From Chrysemys picta bellii (Eukaryota; Chordata; Testudines; Emydidae): a stretch of DNA of 64,000 bases. Each line of letters begins with the position of its first letter. Position 1 is the first letter of the stretch. The DNA is taken from NCBI RefSeq assembly GCF_011386835.1, contig NC_088800.1, positions 82,710,981-82,774,980 on the forward strand. The letters are read 5' to 3'. The notes under the pieces are model-generated. The model was not told where the DNA came from, searched no databases, and worked only from the letters and a program-made list of their open reading frames with translations. Below are positions 46,209 to 57,480 of the stretch, in pieces. A program made the translations under genes and the position numbers.

Positions 46209-46911
46209 AAAATTCTCAATCACATAAGTCTTCAGCGGGCACTTTTCAGACCCCTGATAATTCTTTTTTAAACTGATCTTCCATAATGAAGCTATGCGAT
46301 CACCAGAAGGAAAGACATTTGTTAAAGGAGTTTCTTTAGATTTAAAATAAATAAATAAAGTAAGGGAAATTGAGGACGAATATTAGGAAAAAGACTTCTT
46401 GGGGCACATTCAACCGTGACCTGTAAAGGGGAGGAAGTCAGTTTCCTTTGTGCTCTGTGCTCTGGGGATGTCTAACGAATTTCCCATCCTGCCTACCATC
46501 AGTTCAGCTCCACTGATGTTAGCAGCAGGGGGAGCTCTAGTGTAGACAGGGTGGCATTTTAAGCACGTCATCTAATTCTATCTGAGCAAAGCTATATGAC
46601 ATGAGGCTTGAAATGCTGATGGGTGCCAACGTCTAGGCTTCACTTGCATTCCCACTGCTGTGACCATCTGAGCAGCTCAACTGGGTGGTGGGGAATTTAT
46701 GGGAAAAGTCTCACGGCTGACAGTGTGAATTCTTTCCTCTTAGATTCCTAGATCTACTTATACCCCCTTACTGATATGTGCACGAGTGTAAAGGAATCTA
46801 GGATGAGCTAAGTTACACACCGGGGAGCCAGGAGTAGGTGTATTGTTACATTGGTTTAGACTCTCTCTACCCTTAATTCACTTCTGAGTTTGGCCAGTTG
46901 ACGCTGAGTTC
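46209..46911. other. Unique DNA
   Basis: Nothing defined. CTCTAGTGTAGACAGGGTGG near 46534 resembles a Harbinger-like end, but no partner end is found. Confidence 0.35.
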
Positions 46912-47165
46912 TATTAAGCTGTGGAACAGTCTCCTAATGGAAGGGATGGAAGCCTAATTGCATGGGACTTTTAAAACTAAATCGGACAGTGCCCCAGAAA
47001 GTCCATGGTAGGGAACAATACTGGAGTGGCAGAGGGACAGGTGTACATCTATTGGGGGTGGGGAACAGTGAACTAGAGGCTAATGATTTAGTCTGGTGTT
47101 TTAGAGATCGACTCCTTTGACTGTTGCCTGAGTTCTAGGATTTGACCTCAATACTAACCCACCTC
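46912..47165 (+). mobile_element. Decayed CR1-type LINE 3' end
   Basis: GCTGTGGAACAGTCTCCTAA, GGAAGGGATGGAAGCC and a following TTTAAAACTAAATCGGACA block correspond to the last codons of CR1 ORF2, much diverged. The 3' terminus is not resolved. Confidence 0.5.
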
Positions 47166-47956
47166 CTGAAGCTGAAAAAGGGCCTGGCCCTGTGACCTAT
47201 ATTCACATGAAAGAGCCTCATTTTCTTACACAAGTTCTATTCAAGTCAATATGCCAGGCCCATCACCACGGTATCTGAGCACATAATAGTCTCACTGGCA
47301 GCGAGATTTTCCATATGAGGGTTACTCATGCAAATAAGGGCTGCAGGATCAGGTCCTTAAATCGTGTGCTGTTTTTGCCTGGTAGCACTGTTAAACATCT
47401 ACTTGTGATATCCAGTTTTTCTATTACTTATTGCTCTTAACTTCAGCTTTTGGTGAAAGCAAAGAACACATAAGAGATTGTTAAGGAGGGTTAAAAAGCG
47501 GAATACCGAGACTGCTGTCGAGAACAAAGCGTTCTTATTGGTCAAGATGCGATCAGCTGGCCATGAATTGGATTATGTTCTTCATGCTCCATTAAACAGT
47601 TAAAATACATTTTTTTTTTTACAATCATGCATTAAACAGTTCCAAGGCCAATTCAAAACAACCCTTGTTTTCCATAATGAATCTCATTCTATGTATTTAA
47701 AAAATCCAAATGAACAGTTTTTTTTAAAGTGAGAAAATGGATTTTTAAAAATTTCATTATTGCTTAGTTCAAAAATGGATTCTCCCCCCACCTCCCCCAA
47801 GAAGAGGTTCAAAACAATTCACCTTCAAAGGAAGAAAGGGAAGCCCCAGATGAAGATTTGTGGGGAGAGGGGGGAAAAATAATGATTAACTGAAAAATCA
47901 GGGTTTAGAATGGAATGCTGTTACTCAGGGTTAACTATGGTGCCACTAAAGCATAC
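47166..47956. other. Unique DNA
   Basis: A-rich and T-rich runs near 47610 and 47720. Nothing else is recognised. Confidence 0.4.
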
Positions 47957-47964
47957 AGGGCCAC

Positions 47965-48094
47965 TAGGGTGACCAGACAGCAAATGTGAAAAATTGGGAC
48001 AGGGGGTGGGGGTGGAGGGTAATAGGAGCCTATATAAGAAAAAGACCCCAAAATCGGGACTATCCCTATAAAATCAGGACATCTGGTCACCCTA
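47965..48094. mobile_element. hAT-type MITE, copy 4
   Basis: The ends are TAGGGTGACCAGA and TCTGGTCACCCTA, perfect inverted. An exact 8-bp duplication, AGGGCCAC, lies at 47957-47964 and 48095-48102. A G-rich expansion (GGGGGTGGGGGTGGAGGG) makes this copy 130 bp. Confidence 0.95.
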
Positions 48095-48102
48095 AGGGCC
48101 AC

Positions 48103-48947
48103 TGCCAGGGATAATATACATGGTGCTCTTGGAAGGCGTGTGAGAGGGGAGATGGATACCTTCCCCACCCTGCACGCTACACAGTGGGCTGCCAGAACCC
48201 TGGCTATTGTTATTCCTGGGGGAAATTCACCCCTGAACAAAGGATCACCACTTAAGTTCGGATTTTGCGGGCTTAAGTGGGACCTAAGCATTGCACGGGT
48301 CTTATGATGGTTCTCTGCAGGAGGGGTGACTTTTGCCTGCCTGCAAGGTGTGGTTGAGTCTTAGCATGACCAAAAACACCACGCGCCCCAGAGAGGACAC
48401 AGATGTGTGGGGTAGAGCGTGGCCCACCCTGCCTTGCACACTGACTGGTGATGGAGGACGTGCATGGGCAGAAAGCCTCCAGTCACCACCCCTGATGGGG
48501 TACACATCTCCACCAGCGCTCCTGCAGGCAGCTCACGCTTTACACGCCAACCGAACCCACGGCAGCTCAGTTAGTGTAGGCACACGTGAGTGCACACACA
48601 CATACATACACGCTTCCCAACAGTCTCTCATGACTTGGAGCCAGCAGACCACCTCTAAGATTCCTATCTCCATGGCCCACTCCATCCTTGACCTCTCTAC
48701 TCATGCTGCCAGAGAGAGTTACCAGACATTGTGGTGGTTTTGTGCTGTGGACATTTGCGCACTAGCAACGAGACTGAATTCCTTTCACATAAGTGCTGGT
48801 TTTATCATTTTTCTAACCTCCCCCCCAACCCCCCGTAAGTTTCCTCGTTCAAGAAAATACTCTTACATTTAATGACTCCCTCCCCATGCCCCCATGTGAG
48901 AACAAAGTGGATAATAAGCCCCTCAGGAAACAAAACAGCCTGTTGTG
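48103..48947. other. Unique DNA
   Basis: Long overlapping frames (179 codons plus at 48333-48872; 118 codons minus at 47935-48291) have no domain. The minus frame runs into the MITE, so I treat neither as a gene. Confidence 0.4.
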
Positions 48948-49061
48948 TCATACAAATGTTGGGCTGGAAGAGACCTGGAGAGCTCATCTAGTCCAGCCCC
49001 CGGCACTGAGGCAGGACCAAGTAAGCCTAGACCATCCTAGCAGGTGTTTGTCCAACCTGTT
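48948..49061 (-). mobile_element. CR1 LINE 3'-end fragment, minus
   Basis: CATACAAATGTTGGGCTGGA, GAGCTCATCTAGTCCAGCCC and TAGCAGGTGTTTGTCCAACC are the reverse of a CR1 3' UTR and last codons. About 114 bases are retained. Confidence 0.85.
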
Positions 49062-50002
49062 GGGCATGATAAATAGGGTCCTGCAAAGACCCAATGAGAA
49101 ATGCAGGAGTTATAAGAAACACAGGCAGAACTATCAGACTAATTAGCATATTCTCCAAAATTTCTCAGGAGGCGTTAGCCATGGCTCAAGTGAAATATTT
49201 TATAGAGGAGATCCCTTTCCCTGTACACCTCCTCCTATACGCTATATTGAGCAAACCACTTGCTTTTAAAGGGAAACTCCTCATTTTTGGCTCACAGGGC
49301 CTGATTCGCTGCTGCCATTTTGATTTGGCAGCTTTTATCACCCACTTTCTTTATCATGAAAGATGACAGCCAGTGCAGAGCAATTGAGGACGAGGCCCAT
49401 TATATAGATTTCTGGGTCAGAACCTCAGCTGGTGAAAACCGTTGACTTCAATGGAGCTACGCTGATTTGCCCCAGATGGGAGTCTGGCACCTGGCTTGTA
49501 AAAAAAGTTTTGCAAGTAGAACAGAAATGTCGGTTAATGCCAACGAAACTCGCTGAGGTTAGACTGCCCTCTGCTGTGGTAAAAAGTGTTGGCGCCCAGA
49601 AAAGCTGTGTGGGAATTCCCTAGCTCATGAGTTCTCAGACTGGAGTGGTCAGGGAGTCATGGCCACCCGCCTTCTCTTAATGGTTAGCTATTGGCGTGTG
49701 TTTCTTTTCCATGTTGCAACACGGAGTCACATTATGGAAATGGCTGGGAGCCTCTGCCCTAACAGAGTTCCTACTGGGGCTGTAGCTGGGTGCTGGGCAT
49801 CTGAAGGAAATGTAGGGTGTAGATGGGTGGGTGAAGGAGACCTAGGGTAAGCTGGGACTCTGGAGGTAGCTGGGTGGGGATGGGTGTCAGAGGGAAGCTG
49901 GAGTATAACAGGGTGGGTGTTGAAAAGCCTGGAGTGATTGTGCGGTTCACAGGGGTAGGTATGGGCTGTGGTAGGTGGGAGGGGTAGGGCATGGACCATC
50001 TT
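49062..50002. other. Mostly unique DNA
   Basis: A short palindromic-repeat copy lies at about 49415-49488 (AACCTCAGCTGGTGAAAACC, GTTGACTTCAATGGAGCTAC). 49780-49990 is G/T-rich with GCTGGG and GGTGGG words. Nothing else. Confidence 0.4.
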
Positions 50003-50094
50003 GTTTGTTCTGTGTTTGTACAGCATCTGGCACAATAGGGCTCTGAGATGCTACTGTGATACAAAGAATAAATGAAATATAATAAAATAATGAA
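50003..50094 (+). repeat. SINE/LINE 3' tail fragment
   Basis: TGTGTTTGTACAGCATCTGG, CACAATAGGGCTCTGAG and GATACAAAGAATAAATG match the tail family at 53750 and 15105. Confidence 0.65.
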
Positions 50095-51329
50095 GATGGC
50101 TGACTTCTGGAGGTGGGTACAGGGGTGCCTGGGATTGCTGGAGATTTGTGCAGGGGAGAGGCTGGTGCAAGAGGCTGCAAGATGAGGAAATCTAACTTTC
50201 TGCAGCAGCTGCCTCCTACTGGCTGCTTCTTCCAGGCTGTGATCCAGCATAGGGATCAGCGAGCGGGGAGGCAGAGAGACCACCTGTTCCATGGGCCTCG
50301 CAGCAGCCCCACAAGGCAGAAGGCACAACTGCAGGCAAAATACCTTCCCACCGCCAGGCCCGTTGAGAGAAATTTGGTGCCCCATCATGTTTGCTGGGGC
50401 CCCACCCCCTCCCATTTCACTTTATTTACACAGCTGATACAGATGTTTGGGGGGAAGGCCCTGAGCTTGGGGCTCCAGGACAATTGTCACCCATTTTCCG
50501 CTCCTGGAGAATTTCACAAAGGCCATCACACTGCTCTCTGAGGGGGGAACAGTCAGTGACTCCCAGCTTGGACTAGATTCTAACTGACGGCCCGCAGTCA
50601 ATTCTTGCTCCCATTACTGAGAATCTCAGCCCTCCTGTCTGGCTGCTTTACACAGACCGCGCTTTCTATTGTGAATGTCTGAGCCACTCTTATCCTGTCC
50701 AGGCCTCCTGCATAACTGGGGATACCAGAGGTAAAAGGAACTGGCTTTCTGCTGAGTCATAGACCCAAGGGGAAAAAAATTATATATGTGGGGTGAGTGG
50801 GTTGCTTTTTTATATATACGGGGTGGGTGGGTTGTATAAAAATAAAAGCAACCCACCCACTACAAAAATGGTTTTAAAATATTTAAGCTGCTCTGACTTT
50901 CCAATTACACTGATGCAATGTAAGCCTCTTTTTTCAAAAGCAAGGTTTAGAATCATACAAAATGCATTAGCAGCACTAATGCAAAAGATCTGGATCTAAC
51001 CATGCCAAAAGGCCAGTCTCCATAATACAGTCCTAATGAGGCACAGAATGGTGCAGGAAAGTTATGTGCACAGGGAGGCAAAGGATAGTGTGGGTGCTTA
51101 TTTCAGATCCATACATTATCAATGAGAAATAAAGGTTTGTGACCATCTAGCCCAAAGCACTGGAAATAAATCGGTACTTTGGCATGCTCCCTAACAATAC
51201 CCTCCAGGACAAATCCAGCTCTGACATCAAGGCCCAGGGGCCAACGTGGGTGTGCGCAATCATACTGTGGCGCAGAAGACATTCTCTTCTCCCCCAAGTT
51301 GCCAAGGAAATTTCCTCACTCTGAGTTTA
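50095..51329. other. Unique DNA with a short hairpin
   Basis: At 50786-50862 a GTGGGTTGCTTTTTT-type unit occurs twice in tandem and once inverted (AAAAGCAACCCACCCAC), forming a potential hairpin. The 142- and 214-codon frames at 49771-50541 oppose one another and lack domains. Confidence 0.4.
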
Positions 51330-51393
51330 TCTACTCTCTATTCCTGGCTCTAAACATTCACTGTCCACCTAGTCAGGGAATAGATCTTTCCGC
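51330..51393 (+). repeat. Diverged direct repeat, copy A
   Basis: CTACTCTCTATTCCTGGCTC ... AACATTCACTGTCCACC ... CAGGGAATAGATCT recurs at 52937-53000. Family unknown. Confidence 0.55.
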
Positions 51394-52936
51394 TCCTCTC
51401 TTCCTCTCTCTGTTTTCCAGGCCACGGAGTGGCAGTAGGGCTACCCCATGATCAAAACATCAGTCCTAAGGTTGCGATAGCCCCCCCTATAATTGCCTCC
51501 ATGGTGCATGGGATGACGGCTAGTAGATCAGCACTGTGGTGAATCCATCTGTCCTCCATTCTCTGCTTCCAATACCCAACTTACCCCTACACCAAACATC
51601 AGGAAGGAGCCCCCATGGCACACAGGTCTCCCTAAATCTTCACCCTCACCCCCTTCCATTGCAATAGCACAGCATCATCCCACGGCAGGATGGGTCCTTG
51701 ATGGCTTTGGGGCGGGGGGGGGGAATAGGCAGAACGTAACCCTTCAGAGAACAATAAATCCACTAGCCGCCGCAGGGCACTGTCCCCAGTTTCTATTTAA
51801 GAGCCCAATTCTGCAGTAGTGATATCAGTGGGAGTTTTAACACTGGCTCCAGTGGGCCAGGCTACATTACAACAAAAACGGCAGTTGCACCTGCCCAGAC
51901 CTAGGGTGAAACCCTCGCCCTGCTGAAGTCAATGGCAGGGGAGGTGTGGCCCTATCTGCCCTGTGTCTTAGAGAATGGCAGTGACTCCGGGTCCTACCAG
52001 AGTGTCCCAAGCAAATGAGAATTCTTCCACACCCAACAGCTGACTAAATACACCAATCTAAGCTGCCACATTAAACCCACAGACTCTAGGGACTGTTAGG
52101 GAGATGGGCTATGTATAAAAATCAATGTTAGAACATAAAAAGAACCTAATGCAGCTGTCTCGGATTGAAATACCCTTTTACCCAAATCATGGACCCTGTA
52201 TGTCGTTTTCCACTGGTCTGTTTAGCTAAATACTTTTGATGCTCCTGAAATGATCTATGTAAATCTGATATTCATGAAATAAAATCCCAGGCCTGGTGAG
52301 CCCCTCCCCCCTCCCCTGAGTCTGACATATTCTTTTATCATCTGATGTTCAGGTGTTTCCCCTTTTACAACCCTGCCTTGAGGAAACGAACAGTATCAGC
52401 AATTTCTGACAATACCTCACCTTTTTAATGCAATAAAAGGAGATTTTTCTGCTTTTATTTAAAAAAAAAAAGGAAAATGGGGTGATTTATTGATCAACAT
52501 TTGGACCAACCTCTTTGTCGGGGGAATTTTTACAGTGTTCCATTCCTCTTAAAATCTGGCTAATCAAAAGAATTCTCTGACTGAGATGTAACGTTTCCCC
52601 AGCCTCCGAAAATCCCCACTGAATTTTTAACAGGATTTTTTTTTTTTAAAAGTGCTTTCCCCCTTTGGCCGGGGACATTTGCTCAGAATAGTGTGCTTTT
52701 ATGCTTTGAAGGAGATTGGGAAGCTGTGAGGTTACAAGGCAAAGAAATGAGTTGATCTGAGGATGCATACTGAATCCATGTAAACTCCTATAGGTTTACA
52801 GTCTAGCTTTCTGCACAGTGTTGAAGAGATCTCAGTAATAGGGGAGAGCTGCATTTGATTGCAAAACAGTCTGCTCTGGTGTGTGGACACACACATTAAA
52901 AGAGGGGAATCAGGCAGCATTCCCATCTTTATACCA
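51394..52936. other. Unique DNA
   Basis: G-run at about 51711-51723, A11 at about 52460-52470, T12 at about 52637-52648. No element or exon is recognised. Confidence 0.4.
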
Positions 52937-53000
52937 TCTACTCTTTTTTCCCTGGCTCTAAGTATTCACTGCCACCCAGCCCAGGGAATGGATCTCCCCA
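52937..53000 (+). repeat. Diverged direct repeat, copy B
   Basis: CTACTCTTTTTTCCCTGGCT ... AGTATTCACTGCCACCC ... CAGGGAATGGATCT, the partner of 51330-51393, about 1.6 kb away in the same orientation. Confidence 0.55.
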
Positions 53001-53567
53001 TTCATTCATCAGCTATATGTTTCTCCATGATATGCATTACCATTTGCTAGATGCTCTGACATGTTCTTCACCTTGACCCAGATTCTCCCTTACTCTCCTG
53101 CTGTAGCAGCAGTGTAAAACGGGCATGTAGAAGGGTTAAAAAGCCCTCAGAGAACACCTCCCATCGTAGGAGAGCAGCCAATATAATTGTACTACACTAG
53201 CTCTCCTTCATGTCTCAGCAGGTGTGCGGATGTCAGGAGGTGGGGGAAGGACAGGATCAGAAGGGTGCATGGCCAAGTGCACCAACCGAGTGGCCCATAG
53301 GAGGCCATTATAAAGAAGTGCCATTTAGAGTAGCATGGGGGTCCCTGCATAGCCCAGAATGAGGGATGCCCAAAGGTGGCTTCAAGCCACTTTGATGCCT
53401 AATGTCCTCCCATTCCTGAGCCGATATACGGGATGGAACGCATGGAATCTGGGCCCTTGCTGAAGTTTTGAGACCCGTGTGTGTCTCACTACTCTACATG
53501 TCAAGGATTGTAACAAATTACTGTACACAGTACAGTCGGTATGGATGGGCAGAGTCCCAACCCCGCA

Positions 53568-53571
<4 letters not shown>
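53001..53571. other. Unique DNA
   Basis: Nothing recognised. Confidence 0.4.

Positions 53572-53625
<54 letters not shown>
53572..53625. repeat. (AC)27 microsatellite
   Basis: An uninterrupted dinucleotide run that creates false Thr/His and Cys/Val frames in 53382-53856. Confidence 0.98.
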
Positions 53626-53627
<2 letters not shown>

Positions 53628-53683
53628 GATGCTCCCAAATGACTCTGGTTCTTGGAACAATTCTCTTCGTAGGAATGGAGGAC

Positions 53684-53742
53684 AAAGGACGGGAAATGAC
53701 CTCCTGGCTCATCGAGTCCAGCCCCTTCTATGCAGGCAACCT
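53684..53742 (-). mobile_element. CR1 3'-end scrap, minus
   Basis: GGGAAATGACCTCCTGGCTC and ATCGAGTCCAGCCCCTTCTA are the reverse of a CR1 tail (GACTCGATGA...). About 60 bases. Confidence 0.55.
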
Positions 53743-53749
53743 CACCATT

Positions 53750-53872
53750 GGACTGTAAGCTCTTTGGAGCAGGGACTGCCATTTTGTTCTGTGTTTGTAT
53801 CGCACCTAGCGCAATGGAGCCCTCATCCAAGGCACTACAATAATACAAATAAATAATAATAATATAATCCCA
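53750..53872 (+). repeat. SINE/LINE 3' tail, well preserved
   Basis: GACTGTAAGCTCTTTGGAGC, AGGGACTGCC, TGTGTTTGTATCGCACCTAG, CGCAATGGAGCCCT and AATACAAATAAATAATAA. This is the best-preserved member of the tail family in the window. Confidence 0.75.
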
Positions 53873-54950
53873 TTCATAAATGTATCTAGCTCCATCTCAT
53901 TCTTAAGAGCACTGATACCAACACTTTTGGGTCAGGATTTTGGAAAAATGTGTTCAGTTTTTTTGGTTGACAGTTTGCTTTTAGTCAGGAGTCCATGCTG
54001 GGAGGGTGAGAAAGGTAGCTGATGGATCTGAGAAGTTCCAGGAATGCATCTTGGTGAAACGTGGGCAAGGTCTGTCAAATTAAGGGGAGTTTGTGGGGAT
54101 GGTTGTTCTTTAGCTAGAGTTACCCGAAGAAATGTGAAGACAGGATAAAAATCATAGAGGGAGCATTAAAAAAAAAATCTGCTGCAAAAATTAGTAAATA
54201 TTTTTTCTGGGGCAGAAAAGAAAAATCATGGAGAAAATTCAATTGTCTGAAGAGGTATTGGGCCAAATTTAGAGATCAAATTCAGTCATTTAAGTGTGAA
54301 AAAGCAAATTTCAATCCCATTTTGTATGCACATTCAATGCAGCCTTAACTCTAGAGTCACCCCTGATGCCTCTCACCCACATGCACACACAGTGTGGGCC
54401 CGCTTGTGCCCTGCTGCGCCAGGACCATGCGAGAGAGCGGGGATGGTGCAAGGAACCTCCCCTGTGCAGCAGCCCAGGGCAGTTAAAACACCTTGCACTT
54501 CTGAGGTTTGCACTCCTAGAATGGGAGAGACACTAAAGATTAGCGCAGAGGACAGAGCATGTCCCTCCCCCTGTCCATTCCACTCCAGCCAGCAGAGCTG
54601 ACTGGGCTTCCAAAAGAAGTTACTACAGGCTTTACCTCCTGAAGGAGTGTAGCGGGGACACGCTGCCCTTGCCTGCTGGGGGACACCAAGAAGCATCCCC
54701 CCCACCCTAGAGGTAGAATTCCCCTGGAGCTTTGCCCATTGAGCAGTGCAGCTGCACAAGTCACTCCCTAAAAGCCCTTTGGGGGTGATTTCAAAGGCAA
54801 TTAGGCACCGAATGAGAAAAATCAGTGCGAGTTAGGCACTTGCCTAACATTGATGCATTTGAAAAATCTTCCCTTTCGTGCACTCAGATTCCATACGAGT
54901 GACCCTTCTCTTGCCCACTTTCCCTCCTAAACGCCGCTCAGCAAAAGAAC
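53873..54950. other. Unique DNA
   Basis: A9-A10 runs only. The 101- and 128-codon frames on opposite strands at 54296-54759 overlap and have no domain. Confidence 0.4.
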
Positions 54951-54961
54951 TTGCCTAGCCT

Positions 54962-55046
54962 CCGAAGAAGTGGGCTGTAGCCCACGAAAGCTTATGCTCT
55001 AATAAATTTGTTAGTCTCTAAGGTGCCACAAGTACTCCTGTTCTTT
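54962..55046 (-). mobile_element. Penelope-type single-arm insertion A
   Basis: CCGAAGAAGTGGGCTGTAGC, CACGAAAGCTTATGCTCTAA, TTAGTCTCTAAGGTGCCACA and CTCCTGTTCTTT form one arm with no inverted partner. Exact 11-bp flanks, TTGCCTAGCCT, at 54951-54961 and 55047-55057. About 85 bp. Confidence 0.92.
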
Positions 55047-55090
55047 TTGCCTAGCCTTGTATCCCTCGAAGAAACACGGCTTAAAAATAT

Positions 55091-55232
55091 GACTTTCACT
55101 CTATGCATCCGAAGAAGTGAGGTTTTAACTCACGAAAGCTTATGCCCAAATAAATCTGTTAGTCTTTAAGGTGCCATCAGACTCCTTGTTGTTTTTGTAG
55201 ATACAGACTAACACGGCTACCCCCTGATACTT
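55091..55232 (-). mobile_element. Penelope-type single-arm insertion B
   Basis: GCATCCGAAGAAGTGAGGTT through TTTTTGTAGATACAGACTAA to ACGGCTACCCCCTGATA includes the family end missing from A. Exact 13-bp flanks, GGCTTAAAAATAT, at 55078-55090 and 55233-55245. About 142 bp. It lies 20 bases from the right duplication of insertion A, in the same orientation. Confidence 0.92.
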
Positions 55233-55245
55233 GGCTTAAAAATAT

Positions 55246-55535
55246 ATAACCCAAAGCACTAATCCATGCATTACAATTACATTCCAGGCCAGATTAAAAA
55301 TTCATCGCTGTCCCTCATTATTTTCCTCCATTGAAAGCATTTTTCTTTCCCCCAATTTGTGTGTGTGTGGGGGGGGAGAAGAGCTGGAGGGGAGAAATCA
55401 GGGTTAAGACTTTTCCAGTCAGTCATGTTAATTTCCTTCCCTGTTCTAGACAACTAATGAGATCTGCGTGGGCGAATGTCTCCTGCACCGTGTCAGAACT
55501 ACCCTCACATGGATTGAGGCATGTGACTGGAGTAC
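55246..55535. other. Unique DNA
   Basis: Short GT and G runs near 55361-55378. Nothing recognised. Confidence 0.4.
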
Positions 55536-55551
55536 CAGAGAGAGAGAGAGA

Positions 55552-55638
<87 letters not shown>

Positions 55639-55640
55639 CT
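55536..55640. repeat. Compound (GA)n(GT)38(GC)n microsatellite
   Basis: GAGAGAGA (about 55537-55552), then an uninterrupted GT run of about 77 bases (55556-55632), then GCGCGCGC (to about 55639). Alternating purine-pyrimidine throughout the GT and GC parts. Confidence 0.97.
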
Positions 55641-56221
55641 CTCAGACTGAGTAGTGGGGCTCACCGCTGATGAAGCACAGCAAATCCCTTCTTGCTTAAA
55701 GGTTAAATCAATGCATTATCCACTTTATTAGCCATTTGCATGCTGGAATATTTGTGCAGAAAGCAAGTGGGTCTGTCTCTTCCCCTTTGATTGGTTTGGT
55801 TGTCTTAGAAATGAGCTTGACAGAGTTCAGCCTTTAACCCTCTCTTTGTTCAGGAGATGCACAAGAAAAGAAAGGGGATGGAAAAAGCATGCTGCCTGCT
55901 TCATTGTCCACGGGGACAGGGTGTTCGGAGGCCATTGTGGAAAGGATTTAGGAGTGAGGTTAGAGTTTGTTGAAATGAGGAATTTAAAGCACTGGGTTAA
56001 GGCAGGTGCCGTGCGAAATATCCGCAAGCTCCCCAGCTCCCCCACAAAGCCACACCCCAACGCTGACCTGCATCTCTTCCTGCTTGGACAGCCTGGGAAG
56101 ATTACCCAGCTCCTGAGCAGCCAGTGTGAAACGAGTGTGGCAGGTCTCAGGCCTTTCCCTGGTGGACAAACATCCATGTCACAAAGGGACATTGTCAGAA
56201 AACAGGATGATGTGTGAATAG
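55641..56221. other. Unique DNA
   Basis: A 145-codon minus and a 123-codon plus frame overlap at 55827-56264. No domain, and the minus frame runs into the SINE, so I treat neither as coding. Confidence 0.4.
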
Positions 56222-56472
56222 TGGCAAGGCGGTGTAGCCGATAGGGCATGGGAGTGGCACTCACGAAGACTAGGTTCTACTCCAGTGGTGCTTACTGAGT
56301 TACCTCAGGTAAATCTCTTCACCTGTCTATGCCTTTCCTGTCCCATCTTTTGGATGTAGGCTCTTTCGGATAAGCACTGTCTCTTCCTATCTGTTTGTGC
56401 AGCGCCTAGCGCAATGGGGCGGCAATCTCTGCTGGGCCCTCTAGGCACTTCTGTAATAAAAATACTCAATAG
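56222..56472 (+). mobile_element. tRNA-derived MIR-like SINE with tail
   Basis: The head is tRNA-like: GGTGTAGCCGATAGGGCATG (A-box region) and CTAGGTTCTACTCCAG (B-box region). A CORE-like middle follows (TACCTCAGGTAAATCTCTTC ACC), then the tail TTTGTGCAGCGCCTAGCGCA, ATGGGGCGGC and GTAATAAAAATACTCAAT. It is the only copy here where head and tail are joined, so it explains the tail-only fragments. Confidence 0.75.
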
Positions 56473-56799
56473 AATAGGCAGGGGGATTAATCCGTCTGGT
56501 CTCCAGTAGAGGCAACGTCTCCCATTCAGGAATGAGGGGCTTGACGGGGGAAGCTTGTATTGATTCTAGCTGAAGTTAGAGAACCTGTTCTGAGATGAAG
56601 GAGAGGAGGTCAGGACTGGCCGTCTGGCATCTTTCACCTGCATGAAATTCACACAAGCTCCCACAGAAAAAGAAGCAGAGGCAAACCAGTAGCCAAGGGG
56701 TAGTTCTTTTAACGTGCCCCAACAGGGAGTAGGATGAGACCAGCCTCCTTATTTCCACTCAGACATAAATCAGACGTGAGCTCCCAGAGGCCTGTGTAC
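56473..56799. other. Unique DNA
   Basis: Nothing recognised. Confidence 0.4.
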
Positions 56800-57480
56800 G
56801 TTAACTAAAGCTGGGCAGGAATTTTCAGTCAACATTTGTTTTTGATTGAAAACGTGGTTTCCACAAAATCAGAATTTTCTGCAGAAAACTTTCGATTTTG
56901 CCAGCATTATTTGATTTTTCCCTCAGGAAAATCAAAACAGAATATTTCTTTCGGGTGAGGTCAAACTGAATCAAAATGTTGAGTTTTGGGTCAGTTTGAC
57001 ATTAATCTCTGTCCCCCGCCCCCAAGCTGCCATGATGCCTCATTTTTTCACACCTCCACTCTCCTCAATGGGCCAGATTCCCTGGCTGGACTACATTTCC
57101 CATTATGCTCACCTGAGGTTGAATCACCGTGGTGCATCATGGAAGTCACACATCCACAGTGCATCAGGAGAGTCAGAGTTCATCCGGGGAGCCCAATCTA
57201 TAAACCGGGCGCACAAAGCACCTGAACTACAATTCCCAGGAGGCACCATGACAGTGCCAGGAAACACAGACTACTGTAGAACTGACATTAAATGGAATAT
57301 TTCAATTTGGAAATGAAGAATGAAACTTTGACATTTCCTAATAAAAATCTGTTGCAACTTCCTGTTCCTTGAAAAACTTTGGTATTTCCTCTTTGCATCC
57401 CAATTTGTGACCAAAACAAATGTAAAAATATTGAAAGGTCCATGGGATGGAAATTCTGATTTTTACCTAGCTCTAACATA
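56800..57480. repeat. AT-rich element with inverted ends, unclassified
   Basis: The left edge CTAAAGCTGGGCAGGAATTT and right edge, reversed, TTAGAGCTAGGTAAAAATCA are similar inverted ends. The interior is rich in GAAAATTTTC/AAAATCAAAAC words flanking a GC-richer core with CATCATGG and CAATTCCCAGGAGGCACCAT. No target duplication was found. The right edge resembles that of 61300-61702. Confidence 0.45.

Noticed and set aside
48333..48872. 179-codon plus frame
   Set aside because: No domain, and the composition resembles translated noncoding DNA.
49620..49760. Old hAT copy suggested by GAGTTCTCAGACTGG
   Set aside because: No second terminal repeat or 8-bp duplication was found.
49771..50541. 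214-codon minus and 142-codon plus frames
   Set aside because: Opposed overlapping frames in G/T-rich DNA; no recognisable domain.
53382..53856. Cys/Val- and His/Thr-rich frames
   Set aside because: Direct translation of the (AC)27 microsatellite; the same applies at 13.9 and 55.5 kb.
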